Shown: piece by piece, positions 31,523-45,877 of the stretch | How positions within the stretch are numbered: the stretch's first letter is position 1 | How the letters are laid out: each line of letters starts with the position of its first letter | NCBI RefSeq assembly: GCF_012034935.1 | Contig: NZ_JAATEN010000001.1 | Coordinates: 434,001 to 498,000, forward strand | Length of the DNA: 64,000 bases | From: Streptomyces zingiberis | GTDB taxonomy: Bacteria > Actinomycetota > Actinomycetes > Streptomycetales > Streptomycetaceae | Direction of reading: 5' to 3' | The notes under the pieces: model-generated | The model's input: only the letters and a program-made list of their open reading frames with translations | Told to the model about the DNA's origin: nothing | Databases searched by the model: none | Position numbers and translations under genes: made by a program

Positions 31523-31552
31523 GCTCATGTTCTACCATTAAACTACACCCGC
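31479..31552 (-). tRNA. tRNA-Gly(CCC), host of the AICE
   Basis: Complete 74-nt tRNA with encoded CCA. Acceptor stem GCGGGTG/CACCCGC; anticodon loop TTCCCAA with anticodon CCC (complement of 31518-31520); T-loop TTCGATT. The 3' half is supplied by the element's att core, so the gene stays functional after integration. Confidence 0.93.
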
Positions 31553-31854
31553 GCGTGCGGCCCCCGGAGGGGCTTCCGCGCCGCTAACTCTACCCCATCG
31601 AGGCCCCAGGCGTGTTCGCCGTGGGGCCTTTCCCGTGGTGCGGGCGGGTGTGGTGGGTGGGCGCGGTGGCGGAGGGTGGTCGCCTGACGGAAAGGTGTTC
31701 GAGGCGCGCCGTGAAAGAACTGAGGCGTGCGGGAGTTGAGGCGTACGGTGGGGCGGTGCGGGCGTCGCGGGAGGGGCCTGCGGTGGCGTCGGAACCATCC
31801 CCTAATGTGGCGTATGTCCGCCCGCGTCTTCTGGGGATTGGGGAAAAGGACTCG

Positions 31855-32019
31855 ATGGAGCACACCGTCGTCCGCTGTGCCGAAGGGCACGTGTTCAGCA
31901 CTGCTTCGTTCCCGATGCAGAACCTCGTCAGCGGCCGTCTGGGCCCTGGCCGCCTGCTGCGATGCCCGCGTTGCGCGCGGCTGCGCCATGCCGTCCCGGT
32001 CGGTGGCGGCAGGCGCTGA
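31855..32019 (+). CDS. Small zinc-ribbon-like protein
   Basis: 54-aa conserved Streptomyces protein. [45 protein letters not shown] has C-x3-H and C-x2-C, so a zinc ribbon is likely. ATG at 31855 with AAAAGGA upstream. It is found next to dcd in related genomes as I recall; function unknown. Confidence 0.7.
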   Translation: MEHTVVRCAEGHVFSTASFPMQNLVSGRLGPGRLLRCPRCARLRHAVPVGGGRR

Positions 32020-32024
32020 CCCTT

Positions 32025-32054
32025 CGGCCGGCTGCCGTTCGCGGCAGCCGGCCG
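32025..32054 (+). terminator. Terminator after the zinc-ribbon gene
   Basis: Perfect 12-bp arms (32025-32036, 32043-32054), 6-nt loop, 5 bp after the stop. Confidence 0.75.
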
Positions 32055-32234
32055 TCGCGGGGAAAACCCCGCGAGGGAGGGCCGGCCGGCCCGGTTCGGC
32101 CCAGGCCTGACCCCCGCCGGGCCGCCGTCCGCCGTCCCGCGGCGCCGCTCGCGGCGTCCGTCGCCCCGCAGGGCGTGCGGGCCGGGCCGGGGCGGTGGCC
32201 GGCGGGGCGTGAGCGGTCGCGTAACCTTCGGTCC

Positions 32235-32810
32235 GTGCTGCTCTCCGACAAGGACATCCGGACGGAAATCGACGCGGGACGGGTGCGGATCGACCCCTAC
32301 GACCCCGCCATGATCCAGCCGTCGAGCGTCGACGTACGGCTGGACCGCTATTTCCGGGTGTTCGAGAACCACCGCTACCCCCACATCGACCCGGCCGTCG
32401 AGCAGCCCGATCTGACGCGGCTCGTCGAGCCCGAGGGTGACGAGGCGTTCATCCTGCATCCCGGCGAGTTCGTGCTCGCCTCGACCTACGAGGTCATCAC
32501 GCTCCCCGAGGACCTCGCCTCCCGGCTGGAGGGGAAGTCCAGCCTCGGCCGGCTGGGGCTGCTCACCCACTCGACCGCGGGCTTCATCGACCCGGGCTTC
32601 TCCGGCCACGTCACGCTGGAGCTGTCCAACATGGCCACGCTGCCGATCAAGCTCTGGCCGGGCATGAAGATCGGGCAGCTCTGCATGTTCCGGCTGGCCT
32701 CGCCCGCCGAGCACCCCTACGGCTCCGAACGCTACGGCTCCCGTTACCAGGGGCAGCGGGGACCGACGCCCTCCCGGTCGTTCCTCAACTTCCACCGCAC
32801 GAGCGTCTGA
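32235..32810 (+). CDS. dcd: dCTP deaminase
   Basis: 191-aa enzyme converting dCTP to dUTP for thymidylate synthesis, a homotrimer in the cytosol. Family marks: [38 protein letters not shown], the catalytic region [22 protein letters not shown], and the C-terminal [13 protein letters not shown] lid. The length is exactly typical. GTG at 32235 lies 7 nt after TAACCT with no ribosome site, so it may be leaderless. Confidence 0.95.
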   Translation: MLLSDKDIRTEIDAGRVRIDPYDPAMIQPSSVDVRLDRYFRVFENHRYPHIDPAVEQPDLTRLVEPEGDEAFILHPGEFVLASTYEVITLPEDLASRLEGKSSLGRLGLLTHSTAGFIDPGFSGHVTLELSNMATLPIKLWPGMKIGQLCMFRLASPAEHPYGSERYGSRYQGQRGPTPSRSFLNFHRTSV

Positions 32811-33023
32811 GCGGGAGAACGGGCCGCCCCCGGTGCTCCCGGGCGCCCGGCCACCGGCACCCCGCGCTCCCGGACCTCCGCGCCTCCAGGGGACGTCGGC
32901 GCGTGACGTGTCACTCGGACGAGTGAAGCGAGGCGCGGGCGTCGAGGGGAGCCCCCGCCTACGGTGACGGAACCGCGCCGGGCCCGCGCCGTCCACGGCC
33001 GCCGGGCCCGGCGACGGTTGGAG

Positions 33024-33071
33024 TCCGCCGGACCCGGAGCGCGGCGAGACCCCGCGCTCAGGCCCGGCGGA
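33024..33071 (-). terminator. Compound hairpin terminating the Yip1-like gene
   Basis: Outer arms TCCGCCGG/CCGGCGGA (33024-33031, 33064-33071) and inner arms GAGCGCG/CGCGCTC (33037-33043, 33053-33059), 25 bp after the leftward stop. A second CCGGGCCCG dyad lies at 32979-33011. Confidence 0.55.
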
Positions 33072-33095
33072 GGCGCCCGCAGCGCCTCGGCTCCC

Positions 33096-34004
33096 TCAGA
33101 AGGTTCCCAGCTTCAGCAGCGCCAGCAGGGCCGCGAGCTGGATCGCCGAGGCGCCGAGCGCCTTCGGCCAGGGCAGATCGTGCGACTTGCTCACCATCGA
33201 GGCCAGCAGCGCGCCCGCCGCCAGCCAGGTCAGCCAGCCGACGACCTGCACCACGGTGTTGTCACCGCTCATGAACATGGCCAGGACCAGCCGCGGTGCG
33301 TCGGTGATGGCCGTGATCAGCATGGAGAGGCCGACGGTCGGCTGCCAGGAGCCGTTGCCGCCGAGCTGCCGCGCGAGGGTGTGGGTGACGGCACCGAGGA
33401 TCAGCCCGCTGATCACTATCGCCAGCCCGCCGCTGATCACCCACGGAATGCTGTTGGAGAGCGTCGCGCTCAGCACTTCCTCGCGGGCTTCCGCGAAACC
33501 GAAGACGGCGAGCATCCCGTAGACGAAGGTGACGAGCAGCGCCGGGCCCCACACGGGGTAGTCCCGCATCTGCCAGAACGTGGCGTTGGGGCGGAGGACG
33601 ATGCCGCTCAGCAGCTGCTTCCAGTGCAGCCGCGGCCCCGCCGGCGGCGCCGGGTGACCGCCGTACGGGTCATGGCCGCCGTCCTGGCCGTAGCCGCCCG
33701 GCAGGTCGCCGACGGTGAACGCCTGGGTGTGGCCCGGGTTGTTGGCGTAGGGGTCGTGGCCGTGCGGGCGCCCGGGGCCGCCCTGGCCCTGTCCCTGGTG
33801 CGGGGCGTGACCGCCGAAGTACTCGGGGCCCTCGTCCTGGCCACCGTGACCGCTGTGCTGCCACTGCTGGTGCTGCCCTGCGTACGGAGGCGCGGGCGGC
33901 GCGCCGTACGGCTGACCGTACGGCGACTGCCCGGGTCGGTGCTGCGGGGCCTGCTGCTGTCCGTCGCGGGAGTCACGGCCGCGTCCCATCCTGAATCCAG
34001 CCAC
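33096..34004 (-). CDS. Yip1-domain membrane protein
   Basis: 302-aa protein. The first 125 residues are disordered and Gln/Gly/Pro/His-rich (QQQAPQHRPGQSPYGQPYG). The rest is a Yip1-like membrane domain: WKQLLSGIVLRPNATFWQMRDYPVWGPALLVTFVYGMLAVFGFAEA, then four more helices to the C-terminus (PKALGASAIQLAALLALLKL). GTG at 34004 or ATG at 33989. A common single-copy Streptomyces gene near dcd; function unknown. Confidence 0.75.
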   Translation of the reverse strand: MAGFRMGRGRDSRDGQQQAPQHRPGQSPYGQPYGAPPAPPYAGQHQQWQHSGHGGQDEGPEYFGGHAPHQGQGQGGPGRPHGHDPYANNPGHTQAFTVGDLPGGYGQDGGHDPYGGHPAPPAGPRLHWKQLLSGIVLRPNATFWQMRDYPVWGPALLVTFVYGMLAVFGFAEAREEVLSATLSNSIPWVISGGLAIVISGLILGAVTHTLARQLGGNGSWQPTVGLSMLITAITDAPRLVLAMFMSGDNTVVQVVGWLTWLAAGALLASMVSKSHDLPWPKALGASAIQLAALLALLKLGTF

Positions 34005-34716
34005 GATTCGAACGTACCTGGTATCGGGGGGCCGGATGCGCGCCCGGGCCGTGCCGGACGCTCATTGCTGCCGACCTGTGACATCCCCTAAGGGCCCCGG
34101 TGGGGAGAACCCCAGGCCGTGGGCGTGGCGCCGATCCGGGAGCGGAAGGGGGAGCCGTCGGCGAGGGCGGGCCCGGGCGAACAACTGTGATCCGGTGAAG
34201 GGGAGTTGCGCATGTTGTCGTGTCAGGGTGCTTTCGGGGGCCCGGAACGCGGGCCGGCGCGGTGTACGGGAGCACGGGGACGCCGGCCCGGGCCGGGTCT
34301 CCCGGGCACAAACCCCGCGCACCGGCCCGGCCACGGCTCCGGCGCGCCGGAGGCGGGAGCCGCGGAGCCGGACGTCACGGCGACGGGACGGCCGCGAGGG
34401 GCCGCCGGGGGAGGACGGCGCCTCCGAGGTGGCTGAGGGCCGGGTGTCAGTGGCGGCGGGCAGAATGCTGCGCACCGGACGACGGGAAGGTGCTTCCACG
34501 GGGGGATGCACCTTCCCGTCCAGGTGGGCCGGTGGAGACGATCAAAGCCGGTGAGCCGGTGAAGACGAACAGGGCCGGTGGCGCGGCGGGGAGCCGTGGG
34601 GGCCCGGTGGCGGCGCCGGCCGCCCGGGGCGGAGTCCCCGGCCGGCCCTCGTGGGACGACGGGACGGCCGCCCGCCGGATCGTGGCCGGCGCGCCGCCGG
34701 TCCCGGCCGCCCTGCT
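34005..34716. other. Gene-free interval
   Basis: 712 bp with no credible gene in six frames. It contains a perfect 13-bp hairpin (34481-34493 with 34508-34520, loop 14 nt), position unrelated to a known stop, and presumably the Yip1 gene promoter near 34020-34200. Confidence 0.5.
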
Positions 34717-36363
34717 CTACTCGTCGATCGCCGCCCCGTAGCGCGCCGCGGCCGCCGGTGCCGACACGGAGCCCGCGCCGAAGGTCCATGAACCGGTGGT
34801 GGTCACGCCGGTGCTGCCGCTGTTGGGGAGCACCCACACCACGCCGTCGTTGGCGTTCTCCCCCGGCGCCGCCGCCAGCAGCAGGTGCCGCCCGTCGCCG
34901 TCGGGGTCGGCGAGCCGTACCTGGCCGCCGAAGAGGTCGGACTTCTCGGCCACGCCGGGGACGCCGGCGGTGTCCTGGTTGACGTCGCGGATGCCCGTGG
35001 TGGTCAGCCCGCCCGCCGAGCCGCGGAAGACCCAGACGGCGCCCGCGTCCACGACGGTGCCGATGTCCTCGCCTGGGGCGCCCACGGCCAGGTCGGCGTA
35101 GCCGTCGCCGTTCGTGTCGGCGAGGGAGAGGTCGGCGCCCCAGCGGTCGTCACGCTCCGCCGCGCCCGGCACGCCCGGGGAGTCCTGGGTCCACCACTGC
35201 GGCGGGGTCTCCGGGTCGGCGGCGCCGCCGGTGCCGGCCGGGCCGGCCGGGCTGCCCAGGTAGACGCCGACGGTCCCGCCGGTGACCGTGGTGCCGGCGT
35301 CGTCGGGGCTCTGCGGTTCGCCGGTGACGAGGTCGTCCCGCCCGTCTCCGTTGATGTCCCCCGAGGCGACGACGGGTCCACCGCGCAGCTCACGCCGGTA
35401 GGAGAGCCCGTCCGACCCGCCCGCGAAGTACATCGACCAGCCGTGGCCCGGCTCGGCGCCCGTGGAGACGCCCCCGACGACCAGGTCGGCCCAGCCGTCC
35501 CCGTCGTAGTCCCCGGTGGTGAGGGCGCGGGGGCGGATGTTCTGGGTGGACGCCGCGGAGAAGCGCGCCGCGCCCGTACCCGTGTCCGAAGCGCCGGACA
35601 GGGCGGGCGCACCGGCGGAATCTCCACGCGCCGGCAGGCGGAGCGCGTCGCTCCGGGGGATCGGCTCCCGGGGCGCGGCATCCGCCCTGCCGTCCGTCCC
35701 CGGGCCGTCCGTCCCCCCGCCGTCCTCCCTCCGCAGGGAGAACTCGCGCGCCGCCTCGAAGCCGAACAGCTGCACGCCGTCCCGGTCGGCGACGGCCAGC
35801 AGGTCGCCCGCGCCCTGGCCGGTGAAGCGGGCGGCGGCCAGCCCCAGGCCGAAGGTCTGGCCGGCGGTGGGTGCCGTGGACTCCAGCCAGACGGAGCCGC
35901 TGCCGCTGAGCCCGGTGCGCGAGCCCCACAGCACCACGGCGCCGCCGGCGTTGGAGATCGTGCCGATGTCCTCCTGCGGGATGCCGACGATCGCGTCGTC
36001 GTAGCCGTCGCCGTCGAGGTCGCCGGTGGCCACGGCCTGCCCGAAGGCGTCGCCGGGTTCGGTGGCGCCAGGGACGCCGGGGGAGTCCTGGTGGAGCACG
36101 GCGGCGCCGGAGGTGGTGAGTCCGCTCGCGGTGCCGTACTGCACCGTCACGTATCCGGCGCCCTTGCTGCCGTTCACCGTGCCCCCGGGGGCGCCGATGA
36201 GGAGGTCGTCCCGGCCGTCTCCGTTGAAATCGCAGTTGCGGTCCGCCGCGCGGACGCTGTCGCGCACGCCCGCCTGCGCCGCGGGCGCCGTCGCGAGCCC
36301 CGCAGTGGTGAGCAGGAGGATCGATGCCACCGCGAAGGCGGCCGGACGGTGGTTCTTCTGCAC
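34717..36363 (-). CDS. Secreted FG-GAP/VCBS repeat protein
   Basis: 548-aa exported protein. The signal peptide is MQKNHRPAAFAVASILLLTTAGLATAPAAQA. Several integrin-alpha-like repeats of about 65 residues follow, each with a calcium loop: DFNGDGRDDLLIG, DLDGDGYDDAIVG, DYDGDGWADLVVG, DINGDGRDDLVTG, DTNGDGYADLAVG, DPDGDGRHLLLAA. They should close into a seven-bladed propeller. A low-complexity insert interrupts it near residues 220-260. ATG at 36363. Members are probably surface or extracellular binding proteins; no catalytic domain is seen. Confidence 0.88.
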   Translation of the reverse strand: MQKNHRPAAFAVASILLLTTAGLATAPAAQAGVRDSVRAADRNCDFNGDGRDDLLIGAPGGTVNGSKGAGYVTVQYGTASGLTTSGAAVLHQDSPGVPGATEPGDAFGQAVATGDLDGDGYDDAIVGIPQEDIGTISNAGGAVVLWGSRTGLSGSGSVWLESTAPTAGQTFGLGLAAARFTGQGAGDLLAVADRDGVQLFGFEAAREFSLRREDGGGTDGPGTDGRADAAPREPIPRSDALRLPARGDSAGAPALSGASDTGTGAARFSAASTQNIRPRALTTGDYDGDGWADLVVGGVSTGAEPGHGWSMYFAGGSDGLSYRRELRGGPVVASGDINGDGRDDLVTGEPQSPDDAGTTVTGGTVGVYLGSPAGPAGTGGAADPETPPQWWTQDSPGVPGAAERDDRWGADLSLADTNGDGYADLAVGAPGEDIGTVVDAGAVWVFRGSAGGLTTTGIRDVNQDTAGVPGVAEKSDLFGGQVRLADPDGDGRHLLLAAAPGENANDGVVWVLPNSGSTGVTTTGSWTFGAGSVSAPAAAARYGAAIDE

Positions 36364-36572
36364 TGAGCGGCTCCTCGGCTCCTGGGTCGGACGGGGCCGC
36401 CGGTGCGGAGGAAGCGGGGGAGGGCCCCTGGCTCCCCGGTGCCCGTATGACGGCAGCCGGGGCGCAAGGGTTGTACGGGGGCGGCAGGCGCCGGGGTGCG
36501 CGCCGCCCGTGCAACGGTGGCGCCCGGCACGGGAGTTGCACCCGCCCGGCGTGCTTCCCGCCGCACCACGAC

Positions 36573-36608
36573 GGCCGGTACCGGCGGCGGAACGCCGCGG
36601 TACCGGCC
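36573..36608 (-). terminator. Terminator of the Fe-S oxidoreductase gene
   Basis: GGCCGGTACCGGCGGC paired with GCCGCGGTACCGGCC, one bulge, 38 bp after the stop at 36646. Confidence 0.6.
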
Positions 36609-36645
36609 GTCACAGGGAAGGGGCCAGGGCCGTGAGGCCGCCGGT

Positions 36646-38913
<2,268 letters not shown>

Positions 38914-39323
38914 AGGGGCTCCTCGGACCGGGAGAGCGGTGTTCTGCTGAAGAGCTGGGATTCTACTAAGCAGTAACTTATGGGGTCTTCCTGAGGTTAC
39001 CCATGTTCTCAGGTCCCATGAAGGCGCTCGGCCGGTGATCTGCGTCGCTCACCCGCCGGGGTAGGTGTGAAGGCGCCGCCGGCGAGGCAGGCGGGGCGGG
39101 TGGCGCGGGTGGGGTGAGCTGGGGGCGTGCGGGCCGTCCGCCGCCGGCGCCTCCACTCCGTCGCCACTTTCGCCGGCCCCGCCCGGCCCGGCCCTCGCGG
39201 TCGGGGCCGCCGCCCGGGCCGGGTCTCCCGGGATGCGCCGTCGGCGCGGAGCCTGCTCGTGGCGCCATTCCGCCAGGGTTGACCTGCGCATTTCACGCGG
39301 TTGCCGATGTGTGCCGCACAAGA
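38914..39323. other. Intergenic region between the Fe-S gene and the dnaK promoter
   Basis: Holds the leftward promoter of the Fe-S gene (an A/T-rich patch at 38955-38995 is the obvious place) and about 300 bp of GC-rich DNA without a supported gene. Confidence 0.5.
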
Positions 39324-42011
<2,688 letters not shown>

Positions 42012-42044
42012 CGTGTGGAGCGACCGGAAGGAGGGACGCCGGGG

Positions 42045-43241
42045 ATGAGCACCAAGGACTTCATCGAGAAGGACTACTACAAGGTCCTCGGCGTCCCGAA
42101 GGACGCGACCGAGGCGGAGATCAAGAAGGCGTACCGGAAGCTCGCCCGCGAGTACCACCCGGACGCCAACAAGGGCGACGCCAGGGCCGAGGAGCGCTTC
42201 AAGGAGGTCTCCGAGGCGAACGACGTCCTGGCCGACCCCAAGCGCCGCAAGGAGTACGACGAGGCGCGGGCGCTCTTCGGCAACGGGGGCTTCCGGTCCG
42301 GTGGCGGCCCCCGGGGTGGCCCCGGTGGCTTCAACTTCGACCTGGGCGACCTCTTCGGAGGCGCCCAGGGCGGGGGCGGGGCGGCCGGCGGTGGCTTCGG
42401 CGGCGGCCTCGGGGACGTCTTCGGCGGTCTGTTCAACCGTGGCGCCCCGGGCGGCGCCGGCCCGGGTACGCGCGCCCCGCGGCGCGGCCAGGACATCGAG
42501 TCCGAGGTGACGCTCAGCTTCACCGAGGCCGTCGACGGGGCCACCGTCCCGCTGCGGATGTCGAGTTCGGCCGCCTGCAAGGCCTGCTCCGGCACCGGTG
42601 ACAAGAACGGCACTCCGCGGGTCTGCCCCACCTGCGTCGGGACCGGGCAGGTCTCGCGCGGTGGCGGTGGTGGCTTCTCGCTCACCGACCCCTGCACCGA
42701 CTGCCGGGGGCGCGGCCTGATCGCCGAGGCCCCGTGCGACGTGTGCAAGGGCAGCGGCCGGGCGACGAGCTCCCGCACCATGCAGGTCCGGATCCCCGCG
42801 GGCGTCAGCGACGGCCAGCGGATCCGGTTGCGTGGCAAGGGCGCGCCGGGCGAGCGGGGCGGCCCGAACGGCGATCTGTATGTGGTGGTCAACGTCGACA
42901 AGCACCCGGTCTTCGGACGCAAGGGCGACAATCTCACCGTCACCGTGCCGGTCTCCTTCACGGAGGCCGCGCTCGGCGGCGAGATCAAGGTGCCCACGCT
43001 CGGCGGGCCCCCGGTCACGCTCAAGCTGCCCGCCGGCACTCCCAACGGCCGCACCATGCGCGCCCGGGGCAAGGGCGCGACCCGCAAGGACGGCACCCGT
43101 GGTGACCTCCTGGTCACCGTCGAGGTGACGGTTCCCCGTGATCTGAGCGACAAGGCGCGTGAGGCGCTGGAGTCGTACCGCGAGGCGACCGCGGGGCAGG
43201 ACCCGCGGGCGGAGCTGTTCCAGGCCGCGAAGGGAGCATGA
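42045..43241 (+). CDS. dnaJ: Chaperone DnaJ (Hsp40)
   Basis: 398-aa type I DnaJ. J-domain with HPD in REYHPDANKG (residues 9-75), a Gly/Phe-rich linker, four zinc-finger repeats (CKACSGTG, CPTCVGTG, CTDCRGRG, CDVCKGSG) and C-terminal substrate domains. ATG at 42045 with GGAGGG upstream. It hands substrates to DnaK and triggers ATP hydrolysis. Confidence 0.97.
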   Translation: MSTKDFIEKDYYKVLGVPKDATEAEIKKAYRKLAREYHPDANKGDARAEERFKEVSEANDVLADPKRRKEYDEARALFGNGGFRSGGGPRGGPGGFNFDLGDLFGGAQGGGGAAGGGFGGGLGDVFGGLFNRGAPGGAGPGTRAPRRGQDIESEVTLSFTEAVDGATVPLRMSSSAACKACSGTGDKNGTPRVCPTCVGTGQVSRGGGGGFSLTDPCTDCRGRGLIAEAPCDVCKGSGRATSSRTMQVRIPAGVSDGQRIRLRGKGAPGERGGPNGDLYVVVNVDKHPVFGRKGDNLTVTVPVSFTEAALGGEIKVPTLGGPPVTLKLPAGTPNGRTMRARGKGATRKDGTRGDLLVTVEVTVPRDLSDKAREALESYREATAGQDPRAELFQAAKGA

Positions 43242-43242
43242 G

Positions 43243-43740
43243 ATGGACATGCGTGGCGGGCGAGCCGGCGGTGCGGGCGGTGCCGCCGGCGGGGGCGGCG
43301 TCGGCCGCTCCCCGTACCAGCTGACCGACGAGTCGCCGGTCTACGTCATCTCGGTCGCCGCCCAGCTCTCCGGTCTGCACCCGCAGACCCTCCGCCAGTA
43401 CGACCGGCTGGGTCTGGTGTCCCCGGACCGGACGCCCGGCCGCGGGCGGCGATACTCCGCCCGGGACATCGAACTGCTGCGCCAGGTACAGCAGTTGAGC
43501 CAGGACGAGGGCATCAACCTGGCGGGGATCAAGCGCATCATCGAACTGGAGAACCAGGTCACGGCGCTCCAGGCGCGCGTGGCCGAGCTCCAGCAGGCGG
43601 TGGAGGGCGCGGCGGTGGCGATGCAGCAGCGGGAGGCCGCGGTGCATGCTTCGTACCGGCGCGACCTGGTGCCCTACCGCGAGGTCCAGCAGACGAGCGC
43701 GCTGGTCGTCTGGCGCCCCAACAACCGGCGCGGCACCTGA
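43243..43740 (+). CDS. hspR: Heat-shock repressor HspR
   Basis: 165-aa MerR-family repressor. A Gly-rich N-terminal tail is followed by the winged helix PVYVISVAAQLSGLHPQTLRQYDRLGLVSPDRTPGRGRRYSARDIELLRQVQQLSQDEGINLAGIKRIIEL and a coiled-coil dimer helix. It binds HAIR sites at its own operon (39375) and at clpB (48886), with DnaK as co-repressor. It starts 1 bp after the dnaJ stop. Confidence 0.95.
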   Translation: MDMRGGRAGGAGGAAGGGGVGRSPYQLTDESPVYVISVAAQLSGLHPQTLRQYDRLGLVSPDRTPGRGRRYSARDIELLRQVQQLSQDEGINLAGIKRIIELENQVTALQARVAELQQAVEGAAVAMQQREAAVHASYRRDLVPYREVQQTSALVVWRPNNRRGT

Positions 43741-43757
43741 GCGGGCCCGCGTGGGGG

Positions 43758-43774
43758 CCGGCTCATGGAGCCGG
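43758..43774 (+). terminator. Hairpin after hspR
   Basis: CCGGCTC-ATG-GAGCCGG, perfect 7-bp stem, 17 bp after the hspR stop. Confidence 0.5.
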
Positions 43775-43783
43775 GGCTGCGCC

Positions 43784-43833
43784 TGTGACGACGGATCTGT
43801 GACGCACGGATGTGTGACGCCGGGCCTGTGACG
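43784..43833. repeat. TGTGACG direct repeats
   Basis: Four TGTGACG words at 43784, 43798, 43813 and 43827, spaced 14-15 bp, in the 629-bp gene-free gap between hspR and the DUF1232 gene. The rest of the gap shows nothing recognisable. Confidence 0.75.
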
Positions 43834-44369
43834 CCGGGTACCTGGCTTCCGTCTCCGGCCCGCAGGCCGTTCCCACGGCCGAGCCGCCGCGGCTCCGTGC
43901 CCCCCGCCCGCTCCGTTCGTGGTGTGCCCGCCGGCCGGGGCCGCCGCCGGCCGGCCGCCGTCCCGCCCGTATCCGGTATCCGGCCCGGGGAGCGTCCCGC
44001 GCTTCCCGGGCCCGGGTGTGTCCAGGGGCGGTGAGGACCGCGGCGCGGGGCTGTCGCGGCGCTGCGTGCGGGCCGCCGGGCGCGGTGGCCCGCACACCTT
44101 CACACGGGGACGGGCCGCGAACCGGCCGGCTCCGGCGCCGGCGGGCGGCGGGTCGACGGGTGGTGGGGTGGCGGGGCGGGCCGGGGGTAAACGGTGCGCA
44201 TCCGGTGGAGAGGGGCCGGCCGCCTGTCGCGGCGGGCGCCGTACCGGTGCGGCGGGGACGATACCGGTGGAGAGCCCGGCGGGCGCGCCCTGCCGGGCCC
44301 GGCCCGGGACGCCCGCAGCAGGGCACAAGCGGGGATGCACGCGGACGCACGGAGAGGCGGGGAGACGCG

Positions 44370-44717
44370 ATGGACACCGAGACGATCGTGCTGATCACGC
44401 TGGCGGTGGTGGTCGTCGCCACCTTCGCGGCCGTGGTGGTGCTGGCCCTCAGACTGGTGCGCACCTACCGGACCCTGCGCTCCGAGGGAACGACCCGCCG
44501 CGAGAAGCTGCTGTTCTGGGGCGCGATCCTCTACACCGTCTCCCCCGTCGACCTGCTGCCCGACCCCATCTACGTGGACGACATCGGCCTGCTGATGGCG
44601 GCCCTGCACCAGCTCGGCAAGGCCGCCGGCAACCGCCGCGGCGCCCTTCCCGGCTCCGGGGCCGACCTCCCCGGCGTCGAGTCCCGGCCACCGCACGACA
44701 CCGCCGCGCGCCGCTGA
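44370..44717 (+). CDS. DUF1232 (YkvA-like) membrane protein
   Basis: 115-aa protein with an N-terminal helix (IVLITLAVVVVATFAAVVVLALRLV) and the DUF1232 core LLFWGAILYTVSPVDLLPDPIYVDDIGLLMAALHQL. ATG at 44370 with GGGGAGA. Function unknown; followed by a good terminator. Confidence 0.85.
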   Translation: MDTETIVLITLAVVVVATFAAVVVLALRLVRTYRTLRSEGTTRREKLLFWGAILYTVSPVDLLPDPIYVDDIGLLMAALHQLGKAAGNRRGALPGSGADLPGVESRPPHDTAARR

Positions 44718-44723
44718 ACGGCC

Positions 44724-44750
44724 GGGCCCGTCCCTCCCGGGGGCGGGCCC
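44724..44750 (+). terminator. Terminator after the DUF1232 gene
   Basis: GGGCCCG/CGGGCCC arms at 44724-44730 and 44744-44750, 13-nt loop. Confidence 0.6.
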
Positions 44751-44867
44751 GTGCGGCGCCCATGGTGGTACCCGAGTGTCCGGGCGTGCTGACGTGGCCT
44801 TCCACCGGGACCGGTCATGGCGGCCCCTCTCCCGGTGTCATCGGCGGTTGAACAGCGATGCACCACA

Positions 44868-44899
44868 CCCCGGCCCGGACTCATCGGTCCGGGCCGGGG
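44868..44899 (-). terminator. Terminator of hemC
   Basis: Perfect 12-bp arms (44868-44879, 44888-44899), 8-nt loop, 43 bp downstream of the leftward stop. Confidence 0.7.
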
Positions 44900-44941
44900 T
44901 TTCGCCGGGCGTCAGTGCGCGCGGGTGTGCGCCGGTGCGCG

Positions 44942-45877
44942 TCAGTGCGCGATGCCGTCGATCAGTTCGCGGGCGCCCTGGCGGAGGAGGGCCACGGCGA
45001 CGGCCGTGCCGAGGGTCGCCGGGTCCAGGCGGCCCGCCCATTCGTGGGCGTTGAGGATCGTCTTGCCGTCGGGGGTGAACACAGCCGCGCGGAGCGACAG
45101 TTCGCCGTTCCGCTCCGTCCGGGCGTAGCCGGCGACCGGGCTGTTGCAGTGCCCCTGGAGGACGTGGAGGAGCATCCGTTCGGCGGTGGCCTCCCGGTGG
45201 GTGGCCGGATGGCCGAGGCCGCTGACCGCGTCGATCAGCGCCGCGTCGCCCTCCCGGCACTGGAGGGCGAGGATCCCCGCGCCGATGGGCGGGATCATCA
45301 CCTCCGGCGACAGCACCTCGCTGATGACGTCCTCCCGGCCGATGCGCTCCAGGCCGGAGACGGCCAGCAGCAGCGCGTCCGCCTCCCCCGCCGCCATCTT
45401 GGCCAGCCGCCGGTTGGCGTTCCCGCGGAACGGCACGCACTCCAGGTGCGGGTGCGCGGCGGCGAGCTGCGCCACGCGCCGCACGGACGAGGTGCCGATC
45501 CGGGTGCCGGCCGGCAGCTCGTCCAGGGTGAGGCCGCCGGGGTGGATCAGGGCGTCACGGATGTCGTCCCGCTTCAGGAACGCGGCGAAGACGGTGCCCG
45601 CCGGCAGGGGCCGGTCGGCCGGGATGTCCTTGACGCAGTGCACCGCGAGGTCCGCCTCCCCGGCGAGCAGCGCGGCGTCGACCTCCTTGGTGAACGCTCC
45701 CTTGCCGTCCACCAGGGACAGATCGCCCAGCCACTTGTCCCCCGTCGTCTTCACCGGCACCACCTCGGTACGGATACCGGGATGCAGCGCGGCCAGCTCG
45801 GCGCGTACCCGCTCCACCTGGGCCAGCGCCATGGGGGAGTCGCGGGAGACGATACGGATCAGCTCGGGTGCGGACAT
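44942..45877 (-). CDS. hemC: Hydroxymethylbilane synthase
   Basis: 311-aa enzyme that joins four porphobilinogen units in tetrapyrrole synthesis. Family marks: [85 protein letters not shown], and the dipyrromethane-cofactor Cys in [10 protein letters not shown]. It lacks the usual hemA or hemD neighbours, so it may be a second copy. The Ser-rich [10 protein letters not shown] replaces the common SKLALAQ-type start. ATG at 45877. Confidence 0.9.
   Translation of the reverse strand: MSAPELIRIVSRDSPMALAQVERVRAELAALHPGIRTEVVPVKTTGDKWLGDLSLVDGKGAFTKEVDAALLAGEADLAVHCVKDIPADRPLPAGTVFAAFLKRDDIRDALIHPGGLTLDELPAGTRIGTSSVRRVAQLAAAHPHLECVPFRGNANRRLAKMAAGEADALLLAVSGLERIGREDVISEVLSPEVMIPPIGAGILALQCREGDAALIDAVSGLGHPATHREATAERMLLHVLQGHCNSPVAGYARTERNGELSLRAAVFTPDGKTILNAHEWAGRLDPATLGTAVAVALLRQGARELIDGIAH

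Noticed and set aside
43784..43833. CRISPR-like array
   Set aside because: Repeat words are only 7 bp and spacers 7-8 bp; there are no cas genes in the window.
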